DNA of 64,000 bases from NCBI GenBank assembly GCA_949358305.1, contig OX442314.1, forward strand, positions 60,645,369-60,709,368, given 5' to 3'. This DNA comes from Strigamia acuminata (taxonomy: Eukaryota > Arthropoda > Chilopoda > Geophilomorpha > Linotaeniidae). A program made the position numbers and the translations under genes. This document shows, one piece after another, positions 53,901 through 64,000 of this stretch; position 1 is the stretch's first letter, and every line of letters starts with the position of its first letter. The notes under the pieces are model-generated. The model was not told the origin of the DNA. It saw nothing but the letters and a program-made list of their open reading frames with translations, and searched no databases.

Positions 53901-55213
53901 AGATGTATTTCTGGCCTAGAATGAGCAAAGACACTCGAAACTACGTTCGCAGTTGCACTCATTGCCAGCAATACAAACCTAGTCAACACCAAAAACATCG
54001 GGCAAGCTACACACCCCACAACATGACCAACCCGTGGGAGACAATAAGCATTGACCTGATGGGGCCAAAGCCAGCTGGTCGTTCGCAATTAAAATGGATT
54101 TTAGTAATCATTGATAATTGCACAAAATGGATTGAAGTCTTCCCACTAGCAACTGCATCAAGTGAATGTATTGTTAATAAGATGAGCGAAGTTTTCCACC
54201 GTTGGGGATATCCAAAAAAGATAATCTCCGACAACGGCAAACAATTCGTGTCAACAATATTTAATGATTTTTGCCGAAAAAATCACGTAGATATTGCTCA
54301 CATTAGCCCATATCATGCTGCCGCTAATATTACAGAGCGCGCTAACAGGACCTTGAAAATGATGTTAGCTTTATACTCGGACATTCACTCACATTGGCCA
54401 AAATACTTAAATTCTTTTGCCTTTGCGATGCGCACCGCCAAGTCCGAGGCAACAAATTGTTCACCGATGATTCTTAATACGGGAAGAATCGTTCCTTTGC
54501 CATTTGACCCGCGTATTACTAAACACGCTATCAAATTCGACAAGGAAAATCCCGAAGCTTATGTCTATAGTATTTTAGACGTAATTAGACGTGCCCACAG
54601 CGAAATGCATCGGAAAATTCAATCGAATTACGAAAAGCATGATCGACTACACAAGGACAAATATTATATTTGTCAATTTTCTAAAGGAGATCTCGTGTGG
54701 AAAGCCACACATATTTTATCAAATAAAGATAAAGGGATTTCGGCAGGATTCGCTGAGAAACGTGATGGACCTTGGGAAATTACGGCTGTTCTCGGCGGAG
54801 GTTCCTACACGCTACGGAAGCTTTCTGATAACACGAAAGCAAAAGCGATCAACATACAGGATTTAATGTCTTATATCCCAAGTTACCCGATTGAGGAATG
54901 GACATTAGATCAGAAAGTCGGCACCAACGAGTCACACCCGACTCCAGATTGGATGGCGGATCAAGTTATTAATTCTCCAGAATTAATAAATGAGCCTGTA
55001 TCCATGGAAACAGAGGATTTGGTTGAAGAAAAAGAGGAGGAAACTTCTCAGATTTCTTCTAAAGAGGACGAAACTCCTCAAAATCCATCAAAAAAGAGGA
55101 AAAGATTTCCATCTCCCGTTCGACAATCTAAACGTAGACCCAAGCCGAACACAAAATACGTGACCGATTTTGTACAACTCATAAATTGTTTAAAACAAGT
55201 CAAGTTGGGTTAA
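50937..55213 (+). CDS. Gypsy A Pol polyprotein, intact
   Basis: Read from the frameshift site; no ATG is needed, and the frame is open from the slip to the stop at 55211-55213. Order: aspartic protease ALMDSGATQCFIG (about residue 144 of the listed frame); reverse transcriptase with CIDYRWLNA, TSIDLTKGYHQME, LPFGLCNAPSSFQ and YLDDIIIF (about 482); RNase H with LTDASHSGLGAVL and STPELKCLAVVW; integrase zinc finger HGHPLTGH...CTHCQQYK (about 957-1000); core with SIDLMGP, ISDNGKQF and ITERANRTL; then an SH3-like tail (FSKGDLVWKA) and an acidic, basic C-terminus (KKRKRFPSPVRQSKRRPKPN). No broken catalytic residue seen. It may still be competent in principle. Confidence 0.97.
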
Positions 55214-56490
55214 AAACACAATATATTGAAAATATTTTATTTTAAAATAAATATTTCCAATCATATTCACGAAGGATTGTTAAATTTTATTAAATAAAAA
55301 CATTTTTTTTTTTGGATGTGAATAAAATTTAACAAATGTTTGAGTTATTTTTACACGGCCGATTGTATTGAAACTATGTTCCCCCTTTTGGGTTAATAGA
55401 AACTTCGAGATGAGTAATTACAAACCAATCAAATTATTCCTCGAAACTCCCCTTAACCCCTGGTTTGAGATTATCACTCACTTGTTCGCCAAGTTTTATA
55501 CTGGACTGAAACCAAGGATTATTCTCAACTTTCGACGCTTTAACGGATTTTCGCTGAAATTTAGTGAGTTAAAATCTAGTCGATTTTGAACACTTATCGT
55601 TTATTTTTACTGATTTTTTCATTTTGACAAATATCAGTTCAAACTCAGAAATTATCGACACGACGTTGATTATCGAAACCGTCCCGTAGTCAAACCGCGA
55701 GTAAGTCTCTCACGAACTCACTAAGTAAATTTCCGGTAAATATTTAAGCAATATTTTGTCAAAATTTATAATATTTTAACATTAATTGACAACATTTATT
55801 TTGGTTAAGCGTCCATTACGGCGGACTTAGAATTCGCACGCGCCGCACAACGTTTTTATCGGCCAACGTCGCCGGAACCGAGCAGCCCTCGCAAATACGT
55901 GAAGCTAGACATTAAACTAGCTAAATATACCCTTCTAGGACTTCACCTAGTTCGTAAGTGTTTATTTTATGAAAAATAAAATGCCTCTTAAGTTCCTTTG
56001 AAATTGGCGAACATACATGTGTTAACGAGTCACGTGTATGATAATAACAAACGCCACCAGATGTCGTTGGTAAAACTATTTGCTCGAACGAATTATGGAA
56101 TTGTTCGTGTAGTTAAAACCATGTAAAGTGACTATTGTCAGATACTAAAAACACTTGCAAAAATATTTTTTAATATTTTGACATGTTTTAGTTATTATGT
56201 CGTTTTGGATACAAAAATTAGGTTTATTTTATTACATAAACACTGATTTGGATATCTTGTCAACGATATTGTTTTAGAAGATAAGGTGAAATCGTCTATC
56301 AAGTCAGAGATAATTATTAATCTTAATAATTATTCGACAAATGAAGGAAACACTCTAACGAAAGGAACTTAAGAATTAATTATGACATTAATCTAGTTGT
56401 TGGTCGACAATTAATTTAATTTGAAATTAAATTAATTACCAACGGTTTGATTCATGTTCTCAAATAAATTTATATTTTCTTGAAGACGCC
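55214..56490 (+). other. Gypsy A spacer between pol and third ORF
   Basis: About 1.3 kb without a convincing gene. The 73-codon frame at 55368-55589 is not recognised. The length leaves room for a splice acceptor for a subgenomic mRNA of the third ORF; CATTTTCAAG-like acceptors were not resolved by eye. Confidence 0.55.
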
Positions 56491-58161
56491 ATGAGTCGCC
56501 GAGGTCGTGCTAGCAAGCGCCAATACGTGCATTGGGACCCAGAAGAGTCGGAAGAGACGGATTATCGCTTTGTTAATCCCTCCTCTGACCCTGAGCTCGT
56601 CGCCAATTGGGCCCGAGATAACCCGGATCTCGTGCCACCACGAATTAGGACCGCCATGGGTGTTAGTCCAACCGACTCACGTCCATCCAGAGGCCGTCAA
56701 GCAAGTCAGCGTGTTGTCACCTATGATGCACCCCGCGAGACTCCGAATTGGGATTTTTCTGACGACTCGTCGCACCATTCCCGTTCCGCGTCAAGGAGAC
56801 GGCGCCAAGACGACTTCTCACAAGAAGAAGAATCATATGAAGAAACACCGTCTCAGGTTACCAGCAGACCGTTTGCCCGACCACGAAATCCTCGCGATAC
56901 CGCTAGTCGAGGCAAGACAGGCAAATCCAAGGGACCCACCAAGTCCACGTTGACATCTTCATCTGAAGCGTTGACTCGCCCTACATCGCAAGCTCGCTCT
57001 TTATCTGAGCTCAACTTGCCGAGTTATCGTAAGCAACGGCGAGAACACGTGTTTCGCGATATGGAAGCTGCCGCCCTGGGAACTAATATCATGCCCAAGT
57101 CGAAGCTAATGTTTTGCCCATTGTGCGCAGGATGCGGATGGTTATCCTCCCTTTTGTCCGGCATTCACGCCGTAGTCTGCGTAAATTGTCACGGTGGTAA
57201 ACGCGTTTCTATATCGAGCATGTGGAACGAGGAAATTCTTCCGTTCATCGTCAAAGGGCTAAGTACGCCGACAGCACGAAATTGGGCGATGTGTCGCGAA
57301 TGTGGCCTCATCCATCAAGGACCCGAACAGGCGATTTACTTGGACCCGGCTCAAATGTCCAGCAGCTCAACCCCACGAGGAGGACTTACCGAACCGCAGC
57401 CCGACACAGAATCGGACTCCACCGTTGCCCAAGTGAGTCAGGTTGTCTCAACATTGAATTTGGCGACCACTCCTGAGATGACGGCACCCACAACTTCTGC
57501 CACTTCTCCAATGGAGGGACAAGTTGTCGAGACGACCGAAGCTGCGATTCCGACGGTCAATATTCAGGTTACGCCCGAGCCAATCATCCTGATGGTCGCT
57601 CCATTTCTGCCATCACCCGAGATGACCATTCAGGAGCGGGCAAACGCGGAAATCCAACACTATCGTCCTGTTCTCGTCGAAGCAGCAAAACAGATCAGCA
57701 CCGCGTTAAAGGAAGGTACAAGTCCTAATTATTCAATTCCTTTGACTATCATGCAGTGGATCTTCCACCCGATGCGAGCCGAGACCTTCCAGACCCGATC
57801 GTACGTTTGGAGTCAGCTCCTGAATAAGATCTCTTACGACACCCATTCGTCGATTAAAAATGGATGGCACGAGGGACTACTGGACCACCACCTTTTGTAT
57901 GTTGAGTCAGCTCCTGCCCAAGCTTCGCCTTTAGGAGGCCCAGACCCACTCGAAGTGTTCACTGAGCAACAACATGGGGCAGCGCTAGACCCACTGCGAT
58001 TAGACGTCGAGCCTGAAACCACGGAAATTCAGGAGGTGCCCATGAGTCCAGAGATCGCCGCGGCAATTGTCACCGCCGCGATAATCGGAATTCCGACCAC
58101 GCCAGCATACACCACCTCGACCGCTGCGGAAGAGTTATTGGAGGATTCCGAGTTAGACTGA
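56491..58161 (+). CDS. Gypsy A third ORF: large accessory protein with CPxC/CxNC zinc motif
   Basis: 556 residues from ATG (MSRRGRASKRQYVHWDPEES). N-terminal 190 residues are Arg/Ser/Pro-rich and disordered. Around residue 209 is CPLCAG, then after about 22 residues CVNCHGGKR, then an alpha-helical stretch (EEILPFIVKGLSTPTARN) and CRECGL. A Thr/Pro-rich linker is followed by a helical domain (HYRPVLVEAAKQISTALKEG, SIPLTIMQWIFHPMRAETFQ), also preserved in the relic at 9139-9504. The acidic C-terminus ends EELLEDSELD. Position matches env, but there is no signal peptide, transmembrane helix or fusion peptide, so it is not an envelope. The zinc pattern recalls DnaJ modules. Probably cytoplasmic or nuclear accessory protein; function unknown. 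No frame damage. Confidence 0.85.
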   Translation: MSRRGRASKRQYVHWDPEESEETDYRFVNPSSDPELVANWARDNPDLVPPRIRTAMGVSPTDSRPSRGRQASQRVVTYDAPRETPNWDFSDDSSHHSRSASRRRRQDDFSQEEESYEETPSQVTSRPFARPRNPRDTASRGKTGKSKGPTKSTLTSSSEALTRPTSQARSLSELNLPSYRKQRREHVFRDMEAAALGTNIMPKSKLMFCPLCAGCGWLSSLLSGIHAVVCVNCHGGKRVSISSMWNEEILPFIVKGLSTPTARNWAMCRECGLIHQGPEQAIYLDPAQMSSSSTPRGGLTEPQPDTESDSTVAQVSQVVSTLNLATTPEMTAPTTSATSPMEGQVVETTEAAIPTVNIQVTPEPIILMVAPFLPSPEMTIQERANAEIQHYRPVLVEAAKQISTALKEGTSPNYSIPLTIMQWIFHPMRAETFQTRSYVWSQLLNKISYDTHSSIKNGWHEGLLDHHLLYVESAPAQASPLGGPDPLEVFTEQQHGAALDPLRLDVEPETTEIQEVPMSPEIAAAIVTAAIIGIPTTPAYTTSTAAEELLEDSELD

Positions 58162-58720
58162 AGAAAAAGCGCTTGCAGTTGAGGATAGGTTGCTTTCCTC
58201 AACTTGCCACTAAAGCCAGAAGCAACACGGTCTATAGGAAATTCCTTTTGTGATAATTTTTGTGGAGAAGTCCATTGGTAGAATTTAGATAATTATTGAA
58301 TTTTATTAACAAGTTTTAATCCGTAACAAGATTTATTCTGTGTGGTTTTTACATTTTCAAGTTGAAGATTGTAAAAGTTCATGTTCAAATTTGTCATTTT
58401 ATTAATAAGTTACACTTTTGATGTTATTCCGTTGTTCCGTTCTATTGTTGAGATAAGCCTCTCTGCAATGGAAAAAAGATTTTGTTAGTATTAAGATCAC
58501 TTAATGTACAGGTTTTGATTATTCTGATTTTTCTAAAAATCTTAATAAATATTTTTTGAAGCATTTGATTAAAGGTTGGACTTTATTTTATATAATTAAG
58601 TTATAAAATAGAGATTTCACTTACCAAGGTTACCGATCGAGTTCCTCAGATGACAGTGTGGTCTTGATCCTCCAGATATGAGTAAATAGTATGTAAATTC
58701 AATGGAATTAACATATATTT
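58162..58720 (+). other. Gypsy A 3' untranslated region
   Basis: No gene. Ends at the polypurine tract. Confidence 0.7.
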
Positions 58721-58730
58721 AAGGGGGACT
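58721..58730 (+). promoter_or_regulatory. Gypsy A polypurine tract
   Basis: AAGGGGGACT immediately before the 3' LTR start TGTGACGG. Purine-rich apart from the final CT. Confidence 0.75.
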
Positions 58731-60313
58731 TGTGACGGTTACACTGTCATACACTTTGTTAGTATAGGACGATTATTTCACCAATAGATGGCGCTGATGC
58801 GTTTTAGCGGTAATTACAAATTTCGACAATTTTTGAGTGAATAAAATATAAATTATTATTTATATTTTATTCCACGACAACTTTAGACACTTTCAAATAC
58901 TTTTGGATGTTTAAATATTAGTTGATTTATTTGTCACATAATTCTATTGAATTATGTGCAAACTTTACATCTGGTGAAGTCACCTTTCATCACCCACTGT
59001 GAGTTGGACTCCTTTCGGATTATAGTCAAAGGGACTTAATCCAAAGTGTGTCCTGCGTATCCAGTTCCTGTAGTGGACCTAGTAGAAGACTATGTCCTGA
59101 GTATCCACTTCCTGTGATCTAGGATTGGATGGATTTGGCTGCCCAGTGATCCCATTGGATCACTGAACAGCTATTCTTCTCACCGAGTATATATCCCTCT
59201 GCAAAACGGATATAGCTCGCTCTTGTTCTTGTTTTGTTTGATACCGATATTTACTTGAGCACATATTATACTTCTCTGCGTTCCGACAATCCGTTGTAGA
59301 AATACCTTGTATTTAGTGTAAGTATCTAGAGTGAGTAGAAGACTCACAGACACACTCCCGCCTCTTCATGCCAACATTCCGTTGTAGAAATGTCGTAACT
59401 AGAGTGAGTAATTCACAGACACATTTAAGTGTAGTATCTAGAGTGGGGTACAACCCACAGACGCACTCCCTCCCGCTTCATGCCAACATTCCGTTGTAGA
59501 ATGCAGAATCTAGAGTGGAGTAAAATTCACAGACGCATTGGTAATGTAGAATCTAGAGTGGAGTATTTATATTTCACAGACGCATTATCAGAGTAATCGA
59601 CGCGGAGTAATTTCCCGGTTACTCTCCCGCCAGCCAGAACCGAGTGGAGTAATTTCCCGGCAATGGATAACCTTTCCTGCGAAATACTTCGATTCAATTC
59701 GTTGTTGGTTTGATGGAACATTTAAGCTTGACTTAGATGTTGATTGCACTCGGGGCAAAAATAGCTCGGCGCTATTTTAATATGTTATTTATTTTTACAG
59801 TTTAGTTAAGTTTGTGACTCTAAAATATCATGATTAATTCCATAGAATTAATATGAATATTTATTCTCACATTGTTACATCTCGCGGTAATTATTGATTA
59901 CAATAATTATCCGTGATGCGATGTGTGTGACGATACAGAAAAGTCAACCGCACCTCTCGGATATAACCCACCCAGCCTAACCATTTACACGCCTTTTAGA
60001 ACCAAACCCCGGACCATTTAGAAGCCAAAGCCATTCATAGATGACATCTTTTACGTCACAGCAATAAGACCGTTACAAATTCTTATTGCATGACTGAAGC
60101 CTTCAAATGATATTATTTCAGGGCTTTTGCCACATAACTGTATAGTTTAACTTATCGTCATTTTAGCCACTTGTAGGCATAATAGTTATATAAGTTTCAA
60201 CCGGAATAAATGTTATGTTTTGAGAAAACATCAGGTTTGCATATTTTACACTTTCACACAGATAGTTCACACTTTAGTTTAGCAATTGCTATCTCCAGAA
60301 GGTAATCGTCACA
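58731..60313 (+). repeat. Gypsy A 3' LTR, uninterrupted
   Basis: 1583 bp, TGTGACGG...CGTCACA. It contains at about 60000 the intact target AACCAAACCCC where Gypsy B inserted in the other LTR, and a full second copy of the hairpin modules (about 59326-59587). Confidence 0.97.
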
Positions 60314-60317
60314 GATG

Positions 60318-60896
60318 AGCTTAAAAATTTATTTATCGAGCTGCACAGAGCCCATTTATTTAATGTGATTGAGCAGCAGTCTAACGAAACTGATGATATA
60401 CTTCTCGCGGATCGAATAGCAATGCTTGATCATTTCGATTCGGACCATGTGCCATGACACTGGAAAAGCTGCTGAGTCCGAAGATTTGTACAAAACATTG
60501 AAAATACCTTTATGTTTCCAAAATTGGCAATCCATCTCTTCAGATGAGTGGATTCTTGAGACTGTCAGGGGTTATTGCTTGAAATTTGAGTCACATCCAA
60601 TTCAAGCCCCATTCTCTGATCTACAGTAGTCAAAATAGTAGAGGAAGGAGCAGCTTACCCAGTAGAATCGATACCTGAGCAGATTGTTAGTTTTTATTCT
60701 TAGTCCCAAAGAAGGATGGCAGTTTTAGACCGATTCTTAACATAAAACACTTGAATGCCCACATTAAATACCAACATTTAAAAATGGAGGAAATTCACAC
60801 TGCACTTGCCTTGGTCGGCCCTGATTTCTGGATGGTTAAAACAGACTTATCTGATGCTTATTTTTCCGTTTCAATCGATAAAAGGTTCCGGGTCTA
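60318..60896 (+). pseudogene. DIRS-type reverse transcriptase relic
   Basis: In pieces: SSDEWILETVRGYCLKFESH, then after several stops a frame with PKKDGSFRPILNIKHLNAHI and GPDFWMVKTDLSDAYFSVSI. The order (helix, a P-K-K-D-G-[SK]-[FW]-R-P block, then W-[MV]...D-L-x-D-A-Y-F) is that of DIRS/Ngaro-like RT rather than Gypsy or LINE. Stops and frame jumps show it is dead. No terminal repeats or tyrosine recombinase were found nearby. It lies directly right of the Gypsy A target site; whether it was once joined to DNA at 16.3 kb cannot be told. Confidence 0.65.
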
Positions 60897-61388
60897 AAAC
60901 CCACAAACCGATCCAATGGAAATGAAAACACTCATTGCGTCCCTTCAATTATTAAGCATATTGTTTTATAGTCACACTGAGCCTAATTAGACTCACTTGT
61001 CAATGAATTCTTGTGATGGGGTCTTCTTCCGTTGAAGCCACCCTACGAACCAAATTGCAATCAAGCCCTGATTGAGCACACTTTTCTTCAACTCAAAGTT
61101 TAGCGTAATTCAAAGACCAGATTCTCTTTTACCCTGTGTATATTATTGTTTAAACCTTGGAGCCATGCATTGTCAGGCTCAGGTTCTTTAGCTATGTTTT
61201 ATGTTGATTTACCTCCTCTGATTGGGTGAGACTTATTTGATGCCCTTGCTTTATATTGTTATTGTAATATTTATTTGGGTTATAAGTTTTACTATTTGGA
61301 AATATTAAACAGTTCATGTTTTGATAAAAGAAACCCCTCGTTTCATTGGTGGCTCATTTACAATATTTATTCATCACCAATCAAGTAC
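60897..61388. other. Unassigned sequence
   Basis: No gene or repeat recognised. Adjoins the DIRS relic. Confidence 0.5.
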
Positions 61389-61530
61389 TTTAATGTCCTA
61401 TGTTTTGTTACGAAGTTAGATTTATTTGTTTGTTTACTTATCCTTTTTTAGACCTGAGGTTGTTTGTTGTCACCCTACAAGTGACATTCAAAGTGTATAA
61501 GTGGCTTTCTGACACACCAACCCCTTTTTC
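61389..61530. repeat. Dispersed repeat, copy 2 (first at 8239)
   Basis: Begins TTTAATGTCCTATGTTTTGT and ends ACACCAACCCCTTTTTC like copy 1, same orientation, with a few substitutions and one small gap. Confidence 0.75.
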
Positions 61531-62261
61531 TGAGTCTTGAGTGCAAGAAGTCTCTCAACTACCTCTTGATATGTTTTAATATCATTTTGAAATGAAACAA
61601 ATCAGCTGAAGTAAAACCAGCCATTGTGGCAAAACTTAAATTTCTACCTCAAAAGTACTGAATTTGTTCAATAAATGTATTCAAATTTTTATTATTATGC
61701 TAGTAAACAAGAAAAACCACCGTATTTTTTTAATGCCTAAATTATTTTATTTTCATAAGATAAGAAATCTCAATTTGCTGATTTGTTTTTTTTTTTTTTA
61801 AAAAAAACCATTTAACTTAAGATGGCTGAGATAAGTTGCATAGTACTAATTCGATGGTGTTCTACAACTTTGTAATTTGAAATTTTGCTGTGTCTTAAAC
61901 GGTTTAAAAGTTAAGAAGTGAATGACCTTGAAGATGATAACATTATAAATTTTCATTCTACAATAAACATCTCAATCATCTGAAATAATTTGCGATATGT
62001 CTGTATCTAAGCATGAACATTTTGTTTTCAGATAAAACCGCAGACGAGACAGCAGCACCCAAATGGATTTCATTAATATGAGGTATGTGACCATGACCAA
62101 ACGGGCAATTCACTGCAATGTTTAAACGCGTCTGACACGGGAGTCCGTTGCAGCGGATACAAGTGCAGAAGACTACGCTAGTGAAGATACAGATGATGAA
62201 TCAGAAGTGGAACAGCATGTGAAGAATACCCCAGCAACGATACGAGAAGGCATGTTGTATC
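61531..62261. other. AT-rich DNA with a diverged MITE-arm fragment
   Basis: At about 61845-61945 the words GATGGTGTTCTACAACTTTG and GACCTTGAAGATGA follow each other as in the arm of the 11234-11999 MITE (GATGCTCTACAACTTTCTAA ... GACCTTGAAGATGACCTC). Probably a decayed relative of that family. A short open stretch at 62145-62265 (SAEDYASEDTDDESEVEQHV) is acidic but without known match. Confidence 0.4.
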
Positions 62262-62265
62262 AATT

Positions 62266-62406
62266 ATAAATGTAAATGACACATTCACGGTGGAATGGGA
62301 TACCAAGGCCAAGAGATGTAAATGCCACATTCATGAGGAAATGCAGTCTTACAATACATATTGTTGTAAATGCCACATTCATAATGGAATGCAGTCTTAC
62401 AATACA
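62266..62406. repeat. Imperfect ~55-bp tandem repeat
   Basis: Three units around GTAAATG[AC]CACATTCA..GG[AT]AATG, two of them followed by CAGTCTTACAATACA. Weakly coding in frame, but I think it is a noncoding repeat. Confidence 0.6.
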
Positions 62407-63442
62407 GAAATACCAAATTCAAAGAATATGAAAAGTAAAAAGATGTGTCAGAAATATACAAATGACCAGAGCTCTCTTCTGGTTCCACTGAGACGGGTTA
62501 AGTCATCAGTTTATCCAGGGGTGACCACGTGGAAGTAGAGAGTTGGATTTTACACCCCCTTACCAAGCAACGTGAGCAAATCAATCATTTACAAAAAAAA
62601 ATGTCTTGGGACTGAAAAACTAAAGTGAAGTGTTGATTAAAAATTCCTTTCAAAATTAAAAGAAGAAAAAAAAATATCAAAAATTAATAGCAACATTTTT
62701 TGAAAAGTTTTTCTTAACATTGAATCGACTTGTGATCAGATATTGATTTCTATGAAGGCGATGCATGTTAGTAACGATGACGATGGAATGTTAAAGGTTG
62801 GTGTTCTTTTTACATATGGTGACACACAAATTGCATATTATTTAATCTGAAACTATTCTTTTTTTTTCAAATAAAATAAAATAGATATTATTTTGTCCAA
62901 AAATAAGCCTGAAATGCATTTTTACATGAAAAATATACGTGTATGTTTTTCCTCAAAATGGCATTTTTCCCCCCGAAAATATCGTAAATACTCTTATTTA
63001 ATGACTAAAATAATAAATTTCTTTTACTTCTTTTTCACCAAATTGCTAGTTTGTCCGTTCCGTATCAGAATTACCACGATTAGTTGACGTAACTCAACTC
63101 GGCAACATCTCACGAAAATTCTAACTCACAAGTGCCACCTAAAAAATATAAAAACAAAAATGAGTTTCAATGCAAATAAATACAAATTGGGATAAAATCT
63201 CATACATTCCGTGAGAAATAATCAGTTTTGTACATCAATTCAAACAAAATCATCGCCTTCGCATCGGCACCGAAACGCAGACAACAACACGGAATGATTT
63301 TTCTTTTGTCTCGACTTGATACGGGGTTCACAGGAGAAACACAAGGAATACCCAGTCCAGGCAGAACAAATCTCTAAGGAAATCTCGCCATAAATTCGAA
63401 TTTGATAACCCTACACTTGCATTAACAAAAAATAAATCCCTT
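62407..63442. other. AT-rich intergenic DNA
   Basis: No recognised gene or repeat. Lies downstream of the PRCC-like gene. Confidence 0.5.
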
Positions 63443-63448
63443 TTTATT
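63443..63448 (-). terminator. Candidate polyadenylation signal of the PRCC-like gene
   Basis: AATAAA on the minus strand 43 bases after the stop codon. A very short 3' UTR would result; other signals further away are possible. Confidence 0.4.
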
Positions 63449-63490
63449 ATTATCACTTTTAATTTCTTTCTTTATAATATTCGTACACAA

Positions 63491-64000
63491 TTAAAATCCA
63501 TATTTCGATTGAGTTTGTTTCCGCACGAGTCTATTTTCGGCCCATTGGTTTTTCAGCTCCAACTCGCGTTCTTTCGCCTGAAAAGCCAAATAAGTTATTT
63601 GGTGTTTCCGCCGCTGCTGAGCGGACGGCACCGGGCCTACTTTAGGTTTGTCGCTCTCATAGCCGGCCTCGTGGGTCAGTCTCTTTATTTCGTTGCCTTT
63701 CGGCATCTCGAGGTCCACGGACACGTCGAGGAAATTGATTTCTTCCTTGCCCCGATTTTTTCGACCTTGGATCTTACGCAACATTTCTTGATCGGTCTCG
63801 ACCGGTGACTCTACCTTGCGGTAGCGGAAAGTGAGTACCGCATCCTCCGTCTGTATTTGTAAATATTCCCGTTGCGAGGGCGGAGGCAGCGACTCGTCCG
63901 CGACGAAGAAACGCAGCGGTCCGCTGTTGTGGGCGGAATCCGAGTCTCCGTCGTCGTCGTCGCTGATTTTATCGGGAGGTGGCACTGGTTGCACGGTCGT
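63491..64000 (-). CDS. PRCC: PRCC-like protein, C-terminal part (partial at window edge)
   Basis: Frame open from the window edge to the stop at 63491-63493 on the minus strand. The final residues include KHQITYLAFQAKERELELKN and WAENRLVRKQTQSKYGF, which match the highly conserved C-terminus of PRCC from animals. Upstream is an acidic/Pro-rich stretch (PPPDKISDDDDGDSDSAHNS) and a region with NFLDVSVDLEMPKG-like residues, as expected for PRCC. PRCC is a nuclear protein linked to pre-mRNA splicing and the MAD2B mitotic checkpoint. The N-terminus lies outside the window, and no start should be placed at the GTG near 63994. This is the only host gene I can support here. Confidence 0.88.
   Translation of the reverse strand, partial: TTVQPVPPPDKISDDDDGDSDSAHNSGPLRFFVADESLPPPSQREYLQIQTEDAVLTFRYRKVESPVETDQEMLRKIQGRKNRGKEEINFLDVSVDLEMPKGNEIKRLTHEAGYESDKPKVGPVPSAQQRRKHQITYLAFQAKERELELKNQWAENRLVRKQTQSKYGF

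Larger units (their letters stand above)
16307..60313 (+). mobile_element. Gypsy A: LTR retrotransposon with third ORF, hosting three younger elements
   Basis: Two LTRs of about 1.58 kb (TGTGACGG...CGTCACA) flank an internal region with gag, pol and a third ORF in the same orientation. The target duplication GATG is at 16303-16306 and 60314-60317. By eye the LTRs differ by two substitutions and one 2-bp indel, so the insertion is recent. Without its nested guests (B at 17580-32101 and D at 34382-50000, plus one copy of each target duplication) the element is about 13.9 kb, large for Gypsy. Gag and pol are intact apart from the Polinton insertion. Confidence 0.95.

Noticed and set aside
56491-58161. 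Third ORF of Gypsy A as an envelope gene
   Set aside because: No signal peptide, furin site, fusion peptide or transmembrane segment. Composition is disordered plus zinc-binding.
16307-60320. Long exact duplications as an assembly error
   Set aside because: Each pair is bounded by TG...CA ends and flanking target duplications, so LTR biology explains them.

Overview
The window is invertebrate, most likely arthropod, nuclear DNA. It is almost entirely transposable elements. The only host gene I recognise is at the extreme right edge: the C-terminal part of a PRCC (mitotic checkpoint/splicing-associated protein) orthologue on the minus strand. Support for an arthropod-like animal is the mix of BEL/Pao, Gypsy, Copia, DIRS, Tc1/mariner, MULE and Polinton elements, TTAGG-type telomere-like motifs, and the PRCC tail. 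No prokaryotic features are present.

Left part (1-16306): a patchwork of old, decayed elements. A Copia shard is followed by an internally deleted BEL/Pao element on the minus strand. Its left LTR carries a Tc1-like element, which itself carries a TCGCGA-rich inverted-repeat element. Its right LTR carries a TA-flanked MITE. Then come a 19-bp satellite, another Copia relic, a relic of a gypsy accessory ORF, a Ulp1-like protease pseudogene split by a MITE, a piggyBac-type MITE and a MULE transposase relic.

Central part (16307-60313): one young nested insertion complex, resolved here to the base by target-site duplications. Outer Gypsy A (16307-60313, TSD GATG, LTRs about 1.58 kb) has gag, a canonical -1 frameshift site, pol and a third ORF. 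Gypsy B (17580-32101, TSD AACC) sits in A's 5' LTR. Copia C (22341-29599, TSD ATGAC) sits in B. Polinton/Maverick D (34382-50000, TSD ACAGAG) sits in A's gag. Polinton D encodes a protein-primed PolB (two frame breaks), integrase with chromodomain, packaging ATPase, major and minor capsid proteins, a pVI/PX-like protein, a PLA2-like protein, a heptad-repeat coiled-coil protein and, unusually, two adenovirus-type cysteine proteases.

Right part (60314-64000): a DIRS-type RT relic, an old dispersed repeat also found at 8.2 kb, unassigned AT-rich DNA and the PRCC-like gene.

The most interesting candidates are: (1) a conserved accessory third ORF with a CPxCxG...CxNCxG zinc-binding motif, shared by Gypsy A and the pol-less Gypsy B, with a third relic at 9.1-9.5 kb; (2) an array of five covarying hairpin modules inside the Gypsy A LTR; (3) the two-protease Polinton with its coiled-coil repeat protein. 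All of this was read by eye. No database search or alignment was run.
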